16,148 nt of DNA from Chloroflexota bacterium (GCA_030550295.1 JAUQPQ010000035.1:1-16148), one strand, 5' to 3'; shown: positions 7,321-14,019, counted from the first letter of the stretch. Made by a program: numbers and translations. The notes: generated by a model from the letters alone, not told the origin.

Positions 7321-8208
7321 GTGGAGATAGGCGCCTTCCGGCTAGAAGACCCAGTCCCTGAGACAAAGGGCTCGATCCTCCTTTTGGCGCTACAGCCTTG
7401 GATAGATGTGGGGGGCGTGGGGACTACCGCCTTGTCTTTCCTGGAGGAGACATGGCAGGCCCGCCCCCTAGGATACCTGACAAGACCGGGACACTTCTAT
7501 GATTTCACCCGCTACCGTCCCATGCTCCACAGGGAGGGGGAAAGGCGTATAGTTACCCTCCCCAACACCTACATCCGCTATGCCCAGGACCCAGGTGGAG
7601 GCCACTGGATATTCGTCCACGCTTTAGAGCCCCACGCCCACGGCGAAGAGTTTTTGGAATCATTAGTGGGAGTGATGGAGAAACTGGCCGTCCAGTGCTA
7701 CGGACTCATCGGCTCCTACTATGGCCCCGTTCCCCATACACGACCTCCCATCTTGACAGGGGGCGCCACCTCACCTATCTGGAGGGAGCGCCTAAAGTCA
7801 GCAGGCGTTAGGGAGAGCCGTTATGAGGGCCCCACGACTATTCTGGCCCTCCTAATGGAATACGCTCAGGCCATAGGCGTAGAAGTCATCTCAGTTTTGG
7901 TGCAAGTCCCGGCTTATGCCCAAATGGAAAGGGACTACCGTGGCACCTGGGCACTGCTCATGGCCCTCTCCAGGCTTTTTACCCTGCCTCTTGACCTGGA
8001 AGGGATCCGCCAGGAGGGCGAAAAACAGTACGCCGAGATCGATTCCCAGGCACGCCGCGACCCCCGTCTTCAACGGTGGATAGAGGAGCTGGAACGGATC
8101 TATGACGCCGAAGCAGCCCAAACAGAACAGGCCCCCAAGCTGTCTCCGGAACTAGAACGGTTCCTCGAGGAGCTGGAGCGCCGTTGGGAAGGCCCCTCTC
8201 AGGCCTAA
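7321..8208 (+). CDS. PAC2 (proteasome assembly chaperone) family protein
   Basis: The 295-residue protein shows the PAC2/DUF75 layout. An N-terminal alpha/beta part has LLLALQPWIDVGGVGTTAL (20-38). A central GLIGSYYGPVPHTRPPILTG (128-147) matches the family's glycine-rich loop and PHTR segment. YEGPTTILALLMEYAQAIG (168-186), then VISVLVQVPAYAQ, matches the family core. Residues after about 225 form a charged helical, coiled-coil-like tail (RWIEELERIYDAE, ELERFLEELERR). The family is best known as assembly chaperones of archaeal and eukaryotic 20S proteasomes; the role of bacterial members such as this is not settled. It begins with GTG, 24 bases after the siroheme decarboxylase stop, with GGGAGAGGGG before it, so the two genes probably share a transcript. 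No proteasome genes are visible here. Confidence 0.82.
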   Translation: MEIGAFRLEDPVPETKGSILLLALQPWIDVGGVGTTALSFLEETWQARPLGYLTRPGHFYDFTRYRPMLHREGERRIVTLPNTYIRYAQDPGGGHWIFVHALEPHAHGEEFLESLVGVMEKLAVQCYGLIGSYYGPVPHTRPPILTGGATSPIWRERLKSAGVRESRYEGPTTILALLMEYAQAIGVEVISVLVQVPAYAQMERDYRGTWALLMALSRLFTLPLDLEGIRQEGEKQYAEIDSQARRDPRLQRWIEELERIYDAEAAQTEQAPKLSPELERFLEELERRWEGPSQA

Positions 8209-8249
8209 CCCCCCCACCCAACCCCTTCCACTGTTTAGAAACATTTTAA

Positions 8250-8267
8250 AGTAGTTTGTTAGCTACT
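8250..8267. repeat. Inverted repeat upstream of the PhnD-type operon
   Basis: AGTAG (8250-8254) and CTACT (8263-8267) are inverted repeats with an 8-base centre, inside an AT-rich patch after the PAC2 gene. It is too weak and lacks the U-run for an intrinsic terminator; it may be an operator half of the region. Confidence 0.25.
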
Positions 8268-8272
8268 ATCCG

Positions 8273-8301
8273 TTGATTTTAGTGTCTACTAATATTATCG
8301 T
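8273..8301 (+). promoter_or_regulatory. Candidate promoter with an internal palindrome for the PhnD-type operon
   Basis: TTGATT (8273-8278) is followed by AT-rich TATTAT (8293-8298, spacing only 14) or TATCGT (8296-8301, spacing 17). A perfect inverted repeat, TTAGT then GTCT then ACTAA (8279-8292), fills the space between the boxes and could be an operator. AGGAGGT at 8308-8314 is the ribosome site of the next gene, 7 bases before its ATG. Confidence 0.35.
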
Positions 8302-8321
8302 GTGGGTAGGAGGTAGGTTTC

Positions 8322-9251
8322 ATGATGAAGGGGGCAGGGGGTAGGTTAGGGGCGGGGGTGGTAGCGGGGGTGATATCGCTCCTACTGGGCGCTTGTGCTG
8401 GGAAAGGTGATCAGGAGCTAATAATTGCTGTACAGCCTACACAGGCAGGGGCGGAGGTAGTAGAGAAGGTTCGGCCTATTGAACAGTTCCTTGAGGCCCG
8501 TCTTAAAGGCGTTGATGTGAAGGTGTTCGTCCCCACGAGCTACACAGGGGTAGTGGAGGCCCTCCGCTTTGGCCAAGCCCATTTGGCTTTTATGAGCGCC
8601 TGGCCCACCATATTGGCCGTCCGTGAGGCTAAAGCAGAGCTGGTCTTGGCTGAGGTAAGGAGGGTGCTCCATGGAGATCAGGAAGTGGAGGCGCCCTACT
8701 ACTTCTCCTACTGGGTGGTCCCTAAAGATAGCCCCTATCGTTCCTTGAGCGAGTTGAGGGGGAAGAGGGCATGCTTCCCTAGCCCCATCTCTACTTCTGG
8801 ATACGTTGCCCCTATGGCCAGGCTGGTAGAGTTGGGGCTTCTTTCCGCAGGCCAAGAGGTGGATCCGCGGGCCTTCTTCATCGACTACGTGTTTGGCGGC
8901 GGTTACCAGCAGTGCTGGGAGGCCCTTAGGGCTGGACAGGTGGACGTGACCGTTATCGCTGGTGATGTCTCCAAAAAGCTCTATGAGGAGGTATTAGCCA
9001 ACACCCGCATCCTAGAATCGCAGGGGCCAGTGCCCACCCATGGAGTCGTGGCAAGCAAAGAGCTGAAGGAGCCCCTTCGGAGCCAGGTTATAGAAGCCAT
9101 CATAGCCTTGGGAGAGGAGGAGCCGGAGCTGATGCGGCAGTTCATCTCTGCCCTGTTCGTGCGCTTCCAGCCTACCAATTTCCAGGAGCACATGGGGCAG
9201 CTGGCCCGCTATTTGGACGTCACTGGCCTCCCCTTTGTAGAGGGGAGGTAG
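8322..9251 (+). CDS. PhnD/PtxB-type ABC transporter substrate-binding lipoprotein
   Basis: This is the extracytoplasmic solute receptor of the phosphonate/phosphite ABC family, 309 residues. The signal peptide VVAGVISLLLGAC ends in a lipobox LGAC with lipidated Cys25. The mature protein has the type II binding fold: IIAVQPTQ (34-41), SYTGVVEALRFGQAHLAF (73-90), the conserved STSGY (157-161) with FPSP before it, and GGGYQQCWEALRAGQVDV (192-209). Compared with the usual family pattern, Tyr195 replaces the common His in the G-S-H-D segment, and MSAWPTI (91-97) replaces the usual G-x-x-SY. Cys151 and Cys198 lie close to these segments. The ligand may therefore be an oxyanion other than phosphonate, or something else. 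It leads a four-gene operon with a membrane protein, ATPase and permease. The family is sure; the ligand is open. Confidence 0.87.
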   Translation: MMKGAGGRLGAGVVAGVISLLLGACAGKGDQELIIAVQPTQAGAEVVEKVRPIEQFLEARLKGVDVKVFVPTSYTGVVEALRFGQAHLAFMSAWPTILAVREAKAELVLAEVRRVLHGDQEVEAPYYFSYWVVPKDSPYRSLSELRGKRACFPSPISTSGYVAPMARLVELGLLSAGQEVDPRAFFIDYVFGGGYQQCWEALRAGQVDVTVIAGDVSKKLYEEVLANTRILESQGPVPTHGVVASKELKEPLRSQVIEAIIALGEEEPELMRQFISALFVRFQPTNFQEHMGQLARYLDVTGLPFVEGR

Positions 9252-9259
9252 AAGGTGCC

Positions 9260-9619
9260 ATGGAAGAGTGGGTGACCGTATTAAGGTGGGCCCACGACGT
9301 AATAGCTGGCGCCTCTCGGCTAAGCGCAATAGCGGTAGCCGCTGGCCTCGCGCTAATGGGGGAGATGATGGACTGGCGCCACTGGGCCCTCCTCCGGGAA
9401 AGCCCATGGGGGCGTTCCATCACAGTGGGGAGCGCTTTGGGGCTCATGCTAATCCTCTTTCACTACGTGGTGGAGCGCCATCTATCTCCTGAAGTAGAGG
9501 AAGCTAACCCCTTGGGGCTGGTGTACGTTGAGAGGAGGCTACGCCTGATCCCAAGGGTAGGGTTGGTGGTCTTGCTAGCTACAGTGGGGGCCATGGTGTA
9601 TGCTGCCGGGGGTCTCTGA
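9260..9619 (+). CDS. Small integral membrane protein within the PhnD-type operon, unknown function
   Basis: The 119-residue protein has about three hydrophobic segments: around 17-35 (ASRLSAIAVAAGLALMGEM), 52-71 (GRSITVGSALGLMLILFHYV) and 97-119 (IPRVGLVVLLATVGAMVY). The short hydrophilic loop EVEEANPLG lies between the last two. I do not recognise the family; a distant CopD-like or small accessory-subunit identity is possible but unsupported. It lies 8 bases after the lipoprotein stop, with GGGGAGG upstream, and its 3' end overlaps the ATPase gene by 20 bases. It is thus embedded in the operon and probably works with the transporter. The usual PhnD-C-E set has no such subunit. Confidence 0.72.
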   Translation: MEEWVTVLRWAHDVIAGASRLSAIAVAAGLALMGEMMDWRHWALLRESPWGRSITVGSALGLMLILFHYVVERHLSPEVEEANPLGLVYVERRLRLIPRVGLVVLLATVGAMVYAAGGL

Positions 9620-10358
9620 GGTAACAGATGCCTTAGCCGTAAGGGCGAAGGGCCTTAGGTTCGCCTACAGGCGTAACCAATGGGTAATACGCGATGTCGA
9701 CCTCCAGGTGCCAAGGGGCCAAATCTGCGCCGTTTTAGGGCCCTCGGGCGCTGGGAAAAGCACACTGCTGCGCCTTTTGGCCGGGCTCTTACACCCCCAA
9801 CAGGGGATAGTGGAAGTCCTAGGGGCCGATATCCACAACCATCTGCCAGCCACTATCCGACGGCGGATAGGCTACATTCCCCAGCAGCTGGGCCTAATAA
9901 GATCCCGCACTGCCCTTGAGAACGTCCTCATGGGAGCCCTTGGACGCCTAGGCGGCCTCGGCCCCCTTCTCGGCCTATTCCCTAAGGAAGAGGTAGAAAG
10001 AGCCCGCAGCTTGCTATCTGCGCTAGGAATAGAGGACAAGGCCCATGAAAAAGCCTTCCGCCTAAGCGGAGGGGAGAGGCAACGGGTAGCCATTGGCAGG
10101 GCCCTTATGCAGGAGCCCCTAGTGATAATGGCCGATGAGTTCGTATCCGATCTCGACCTCCCCTTAGCAGCAGAGATCCTAGGCAAGATGCGCCAGCTTG
10201 TCCACCAAAAGGGTCTCTCCCTCGTGGTGAACATGCACGAGCTTCCCCTCGTGCGAGAGTACGTCGACATAGCCATTGTGCTGAAGCAAGGGCAGATAAT
10301 CTTCTCTGGCCCCGCTCAAGAGCTCACCTGGTCCCTGTTGGAAGAGGCCCGCCGATGA
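9600..10358 (+). CDS. ABC transporter ATPase, PhnC-like
   Basis: This is the cytoplasmic ATPase that drives import through the permease that follows. The 252 residues contain Walker A GPSGAGKST (47-55), the Q-loop in YIPQQLG (93-98), signature LSGGERQRV (155-163), Walker B VIMADE (175-180) with the catalytic Glu180, and H-loop His213 in NMHEL. After Walker B the protein reads ADEFVSDLD, whereas this family normally has ADEP-x-ASLD, so both the Pro and the D-loop Ser differ. All catalytic residues remain. The start ATG lies inside the end of the membrane protein gene (20-base overlap), with GGGGG about 9 bases upstream, and its stop overlaps the permease start by four bases (ATGA). Confidence 0.9.
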   Translation: MLPGVSEVTDALAVRAKGLRFAYRRNQWVIRDVDLQVPRGQICAVLGPSGAGKSTLLRLLAGLLHPQQGIVEVLGADIHNHLPATIRRRIGYIPQQLGLIRSRTALENVLMGALGRLGGLGPLLGLFPKEEVERARSLLSALGIEDKAHEKAFRLSGGERQRVAIGRALMQEPLVIMADEFVSDLDLPLAAEILGKMRQLVHQKGLSLVVNMHELPLVREYVDIAIVLKQGQIIFSGPAQELTWSLLEEARR

Positions 10359-11137
10359 GGAGAAGCGTCCTGCTGATAAAAAAGAACGAAGCCCTTTTGT
10401 GGGGTGCAGTCGCCCTCCTATTGATCCTCGCCCTGAGAGAGGTGGGCCTATTCGAGGTAGATAGACTTTGGCGGGGCCTACACAACCTGGCCATTTTTGC
10501 CAAAGATACTGTACCCCCCGACCTAGACGTTCTCCCCCTAGCAGGGCGGGCCCTATGGGAGACGATAGAAATGGCCTTTGCTGGCACCCTCTTAGGGTTC
10601 GTCGTCTCCCTGCCCATGGGGATGATGGGGGCGCGAAACATCTCGCCCTGGCCTCTAGTGGTAGGGGTAAGGCTTTTGGTAGCCATTGCCCGGACTATCC
10701 CCTCCCTTCTGTGGGCAGTGCTATTTGTCATCATGGTGGGGCTAGGGCCCTTGGCGGGCACCCTAGGGCTGGCTCTATATACTGTAGGATACTTGGGCAA
10801 GATTTATGCTGAGCTGTTTGAAGGGGTAGACCCGGAAGTGCTGGAGGCGCTAAAGGGGGTAGGGGCAAGCAGGTTACATCTGGCCCGCTTCGCCGTATGG
10901 CCCGAGAGCGCCAACGCAGCCCTTAGCCAGCTCCTCTTCATGCTGGAATATAACGTGCGCGCCTCGTCTATCCTCGGTTTTGCCGGGGCTGGCGGTATCG
11001 GCTTCTACATAAGTCTTTACCTCCAGGTGCTAGATTATCAACGCCTGGCCACCCTCCTGCTCCTAATCCTGGGCCTCACTTTAACGTTGGACGTGGCCAG
11101 CGCCTGGTTAAGAGAACGCTATTTATTGCAAGGTTAG
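10355..11137 (+). CDS. ABC transporter permease, PhnE-like
   Basis: This is the inner-membrane channel subunit, 260 residues. Hydrophobic segments are at about 13-33, 75-95, 101-128, 131-150 and 229-250. The BPD-type permease signature is present: YAELFEGVDPEVLEALKGVGAS (151-172) is the EAA loop that docks on the ATPase. ARTIPSLLWAVLF (112-124) and ASSILGFAGAGGIGF (203-217) are typical of PhnE/PtxC permeases. The ATGA overlap with the ATPase gene shows translational coupling. It ends the transport operon: a separate promoter for the next gene begins 8 bases after its stop. Confidence 0.9.
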   Translation: MRRSVLLIKKNEALLWGAVALLLILALREVGLFEVDRLWRGLHNLAIFAKDTVPPDLDVLPLAGRALWETIEMAFAGTLLGFVVSLPMGMMGARNISPWPLVVGVRLLVAIARTIPSLLWAVLFVIMVGLGPLAGTLGLALYTVGYLGKIYAELFEGVDPEVLEALKGVGASRLHLARFAVWPESANAALSQLLFMLEYNVRASSILGFAGAGGIGFYISLYLQVLDYQRLATLLLLILGLTLTLDVASAWLRERYLLQG

Positions 11138-11145
11138 GAAACGTG

Positions 11146-11174
11146 TTGACTTACCCTCCACGTTATGCTATATT
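11146..11174 (+). promoter_or_regulatory. Near-consensus extended sigma70 promoter for the cupredoxin gene
   Basis: TTGACT (11146-11151) and TATATT (11169-11174) are separated by exactly 17 bases. TGC (11166-11168) supplies an extended -10. Both hexamers match consensus at five of six positions. The expected start near 11181 gives a leader of about 33 bases. This is the clearest promoter in the window. Confidence 0.75.
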
Positions 11175-11200
11175 TGGCCCACCTTTATACCACTCTCAAG

Positions 11201-11205
11201 GGAGG
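11201..11205 (+). promoter_or_regulatory. Ribosome binding site fixing the cupredoxin start
   Basis: GGAGG, within AAGGGAGGTGA, lies 8 bases before ATG 11214. The alternative GTG at 11205 overlaps this site and is unlikely. Confidence 0.7.
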
Positions 11206-11213
11206 TGATTCCG

Positions 11214-11657
11214 ATGCTAAAGCTCCGGCCACTTCTCGGCGTAGTGGTGGGCATTGGGGGTCTGGCATGGGCCCTGACAGCCTGCGGTGAGGAAGCGGGG
11301 ACGCCGGTAGGGGTAGAGCTGGGCGAGTGGTTCGTGCGGCCGAGTACGGCAGCCATTGGGCTTGGAAAGATCACCTTTGCCGTTAAGAACTCGGGCAAGG
11401 AGATCCACGAATTCGTCGTCATCAAATCGGACCTGCCCTTAACAGGCCTACCAGTAAAAGAGGGCGAAGTGGACGAAGACCAGGTCCAAGTAGTGGGGGA
11501 GATCGAAAACCTAAAGCCTGGCAAGTCGAAGAAGTTAACCCTTGACCTGGGCCCCGGCCGGTACGTATTGATATGCAATTTGGTGGAAAAGAACGAGAAC
11601 GGCGAGTTGGAGAGCCATTATCTGCAGGGCATGCGCGCCCTCTTTGAGGTGCGTTAG
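11214..11657 (+). CDS. Cupredoxin-domain lipoprotein with complete type 1 copper site
   Basis: This is a probable periplasmic or cell-surface, membrane-anchored blue copper protein, 147 residues. The signal peptide LLGVVVGIGGLAWALTAC ends in a lipobox LTAC with lipidated Cys24. The cupredoxin fold follows: WFVRPSTAAIGLGKITFAVKN (39-59), the first copper ligand His65 in GKEIHEFVV, then GRYVLIC with Cys121, His135 in LESHY, and Met140 in LQGM. This His-Cys-His-Met order is the classic type 1 site. A 13-residue charged loop lies between Cys and the second His, longer than in plastocyanin and reminiscent of sulfocyanin-like or EfeO-type cupredoxins. It has its own strong promoter right after the ABC operon. 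The role could be electron transfer or copper binding; the electron partner is not visible. Confidence 0.87.
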   Translation: MLKLRPLLGVVVGIGGLAWALTACGEEAGTPVGVELGEWFVRPSTAAIGLGKITFAVKNSGKEIHEFVVIKSDLPLTGLPVKEGEVDEDQVQVVGEIENLKPGKSKKLTLDLGPGRYVLICNLVEKNENGELESHYLQGMRALFEVR

Positions 11658-11680
11658 GGCCCTTTTTAGGCGCCTTAGGT

Positions 11681-12904
11681 TTACATCAGGTCGCCCAGGG
11701 CAGCCTTTACCTTGCCTGTCTCCTTGAAGATGTCGATGACGTTGCGGGCGATGAAGTCCATATGGACTTCATCGGCCCCGTCTACCAAGCGGGCGGCGCG
11801 GGCAGCGCGCATCATGCGCTCCAGGGGCAGGTCAGTGGAGTAGCCTAGGGCGCCATGTACCTGGATGGCCCTATCGAGAATCCGCCACAAAGTATTGGCC
11901 ACGTGGACTTTGGCCATGGAGACTTCCTGACGGAAGGGTAAGCCGTTCTCGATCTTATAGGCAGCGTGAAGGACCATAAGCTTAGCTATATACAGCTCCA
12001 TGGCTGATTCAGCTATCATCCAGCGGATGGCCTGCTTATCAGCTAGGAAGGAGCCATGGGCGAAGCGGTTAAGGGCTCTGTCAACCATCATCTCCAGTGC
12101 TACCTCTGCCTGGCCGATCCACCGCATACAATGGGCCAGGCGTGCCGGTCCTAAGCGGTATTGGCCTAGTAAGTGGCCCTGCCCCCTACCACCTAGCATG
12201 TTCTCCTTAGGGACCTTGACATCGTTGAGCCAAATCTCCCCATGGTTACCCTCCCCTGCCATAGTTTCGATGGTGCGGACCAGATGCCAGCCCTCGGTGG
12301 GCAGGTCTACGATGAAGGCGCTATTACGGGCCTGGGGAGGGTCGGCATCAGGATCGGTGCAGGCGATGACGATGGCGAACTTGGCCCCCCTCGCCCCCGA
12401 TGCGAACCATTTGTGGCCGTTGAGGACCCAGTAATCTCCTTCTTCTATGGCCCTGGTGCGTATGAGGGTAGGGTCGGACCCGGCTACCTCAGGTTCGGTC
12501 ATGGCGAAACAAGAGCGACACAAGCCTTCAGCAAGGGGGCGGAGGTACTTTTCCTTCTGTTCTGGAGTCCCCCAGTGAAGGAGGGTGTGCATATTCCCTT
12601 CGTCGGGTGCCTGAGCATTGATAACGAAGGGGCCTACGGTGGTACGACCGGCCTCGGCGTGGACGAAGGCCATAGCAGTAGGCCCGAGGCCCATTCCACC
12701 CCATTCAGGTGGCAAATGGGGGTTCCATAGACCTATCTGCTTAGCCTTCTGTCTCAGCTCGACGATAGTGCGCACCCAGGCCTCGCGGGGGGCCCCTTCT
12801 CGCCTCAGCTTCTCCTCGGCAGGGGCTACCTCGTTCTGCATGAAGCGGCGCACCCATTGCCTTACGTCCTCAATCTCCTGGGGCAGGGTGAAGTCAATAG
12901 CCAT
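11681..12904 (-). CDS. Acyl-CoA dehydrogenase, ACAD10/11-like
   Basis: This FAD-dependent flavoprotein has 407 residues. CFAMTEPEVAGSDPT (132-146) is the FAD/substrate motif, in the form seen in the ACAD10/11 branch. NGHKWFASGA (162-171) follows, and QVHGALGYSTDLPLERM (348-364) leads to the C-terminal VDGADEVH (374-381). Ordinary medium-chain enzymes have YEGT there with the catalytic Glu; the D-G-x-DEVH form is typical of ACAD10/11-like proteins. Those enzymes act with a kinase domain on 4-hydroxyacyl-CoA via a 4-phospho intermediate. Here the kinase is a separate, divergent gene at 12976-14019. I chose ATG 12904 because GGGGAGG (12911-12917) precedes it by 6 bases. An upstream frame extending to 13009 would overlap the divergent gene. 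The exact substrate is not known. Confidence 0.9.
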   Translation of the reverse strand: MAIDFTLPQEIEDVRQWVRRFMQNEVAPAEEKLRREGAPREAWVRTIVELRQKAKQIGLWNPHLPPEWGGMGLGPTAMAFVHAEAGRTTVGPFVINAQAPDEGNMHTLLHWGTPEQKEKYLRPLAEGLCRSCFAMTEPEVAGSDPTLIRTRAIEEGDYWVLNGHKWFASGARGAKFAIVIACTDPDADPPQARNSAFIVDLPTEGWHLVRTIETMAGEGNHGEIWLNDVKVPKENMLGGRGQGHLLGQYRLGPARLAHCMRWIGQAEVALEMMVDRALNRFAHGSFLADKQAIRWMIAESAMELYIAKLMVLHAAYKIENGLPFRQEVSMAKVHVANTLWRILDRAIQVHGALGYSTDLPLERMMRAARAARLVDGADEVHMDFIARNVIDIFKETGKVKAALGDLM

Positions 12905-12910
12905 ATCTTG

Positions 12911-12917
12911 CCTCCCC
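12911..12917 (-). promoter_or_regulatory. Ribosome binding site fixing the acyl-CoA dehydrogenase start
   Basis: GGGGAGG on the minus strand, 6 bases before ATG 12904. It rules against the 35-residue N-terminal extension whose sequence (rich in L, S and R) does not resemble the family. Confidence 0.65.
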
Positions 12918-12943
12918 TTTGAGATAGGCCTTTTGTCACGGGC

Positions 12944-12953
12944 ATTATATAAT
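12944..12953. promoter_or_regulatory. Palindromic -10 box shared by divergent genes
   Basis: ATTATATAAT is its own reverse complement, so a perfect TATAAT reads on both strands (plus 12948-12953, minus 12944-12949). It lies between the divergent dehydrogenase and kinase genes. No good -35 box is seen at 17 bases on either strand. Transcription rightward would start near 12960 and leftward near 12937. Confidence 0.45.
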
Positions 12954-12975
12954 GGGCTCAGGTTTGCTGACAGCC

Positions 12976-14019
12976 ATGATTGGGGATGTGCCTGGTATAG
13001 TAATGGCAAAGTTGCTGCCCTGGTTCAGGGCCAAAGTGGCCGATGTCGATCACCTGGAGGCCCAGATCATCGGCCACGGTCGCTCTAACCTCACATATAA
13101 ACTGACATGTAGAGACAGATCATGGGTGTTGCGGCGGCCTCCCTTATCTCACATCCAGCCCACCGCCCACGATATGGGGCGGGAATTTCGCGTCCTCTCT
13201 GCCCTGAAAGACAGTAAGGTCCCTGTACCTCGCCCTATAGCTTATTGCGATGACCTTGAAGTGCTAGGCGTCCACTTCTATGTGATGGAGTATGTAGACG
13301 GCTTCGTCCCCGCTAACGCCCCTGAGGTAGCCCATAGGTACAGGGAGGACCAGCGTCGGATGATGGCTGATGAGCTTATAGACATCTTAGTAGAGCTACA
13401 TGCCATCCGTCCTGGGGAGGTGGGCCTGGAGGATTTCGGGCGTCCTCAAGGTTATCTGGCCCGCCAAGTTCGCCGCTTCACCGAGCAATGGCAGCGCATT
13501 CGCTATAGGGACGTCCCCGAGTTGGACGAGCTGTGTCGTCGGCTCAATAGCTTCACTATGGAGGAGAGCGATCACTCCATCGTGCACGGAGACTATCGCC
13601 TAGACAACGCTATCTTAGATCCACAAGGCCATATCATCGCCATACTGGACTGGGAGATGGCCACCTTAGGTGATCCTCTCGCCGATATGGGGCTCCTGCG
13701 CATGTACTGGGCGGAGAGGGAAGGGGAAGGTCTGGAGGTGGGGTCGGCGGCTGTCACCGCTCTACCTGGTTTCCCCACGTGGGAAGAGGTAGCCCAACGT
13801 TACGCCGAGAAGAGCGGACGGGACCTCAGTCGCCTAGACTATTACGTCGTCTTGGCCCACTTTAAGCTGAGCGTAATCCTAGAGAACATGTATGCCCGCT
13901 TCCTTGCGGGAGGCACAGTAGGAGAGGGGTTCGAGCGCATAGGTGATCAGGCTATCTTTCTGGCCCGTCGGGGCCTAGAGATAGCCAATAAGTCCCAGAT
14001 GCCCCAGTTGAGGGGCTAA
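12976..14019 (+). CDS. APH-fold phosphotransferase, ACAD10/11 kinase-domain type
   Basis: This is a protein-kinase-like small-molecule kinase, 347 residues from ATG 12976. The nucleotide loop GHGRSNLTYKL and VLRRPPLSHIQPTAHDMGRE (about 51-70) match the kinase domain of ACAD10/11 and bacterial LvaA-like proteins, where the pattern is RxPP then LxPSAH. The catalytic loop HGDYRLDN is at about 204-211, and the metal-binding DWEMATLGDPLADMG at about 225-239. In characterised relatives it phosphorylates the 4-hydroxyl of a hydroxyacyl-CoA, which the partner acyl-CoA dehydrogenase then processes. Here the partner is divergent at 11681-12904. Start is uncertain: no clear ribosome site precedes ATG 12952, 12976 or 13003 or GTG 12988. 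I chose 12976 because the -10 box at 12948-12953 overlaps 12952. The 3' end overlaps the convergent SDR gene by four bases. Confidence 0.85.
   Translation: MIGDVPGIVMAKLLPWFRAKVADVDHLEAQIIGHGRSNLTYKLTCRDRSWVLRRPPLSHIQPTAHDMGREFRVLSALKDSKVPVPRPIAYCDDLEVLGVHFYVMEYVDGFVPANAPEVAHRYREDQRRMMADELIDILVELHAIRPGEVGLEDFGRPQGYLARQVRRFTEQWQRIRYRDVPELDELCRRLNSFTMEESDHSIVHGDYRLDNAILDPQGHIIAILDWEMATLGDPLADMGLLRMYWAEREGEGLEVGSAAVTALPGFPTWEEVAQRYAEKSGRDLSRLDYYVVLAHFKLSVILENMYARFLAGGTVGEGFERIGDQAIFLARRGLEIANKSQMPQLRG

Noticed and set aside
7321..8208. HemQ / chlorite dismutase-like identity, suggested by the tetrapyrrole context
   Set aside because: The GSYYGPVPHTR loop and YEGPTTI segment fit PAC2, and the HemQ core pattern is not seen.
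8418..8855. A 145-codon open frame on the minus strand
   Set aside because: It is a shadow of the PhnD-type lipoprotein gene; no start signal and no family resemblance.
11658..11680. Possible bidirectional terminator between the convergent cupredoxin and dehydrogenase genes
   Set aside because: There are only perfect short palindromes (GGGCCC, AGGCGCCT) and a T5 run between them; no stem with a loop followed by a U-run can be built.
12242..12730. A 162-codon open frame on the plus strand
   Set aside because: It is antisense to the acyl-CoA dehydrogenase, whose family motifs are continuous across the region.
12905..13009. N-terminal extension of the acyl-CoA dehydrogenase to 13009
   Set aside because: The extension overlaps the divergent kinase gene, does not resemble the family, and the GGGGAGG ribosome site points to ATG 12904.
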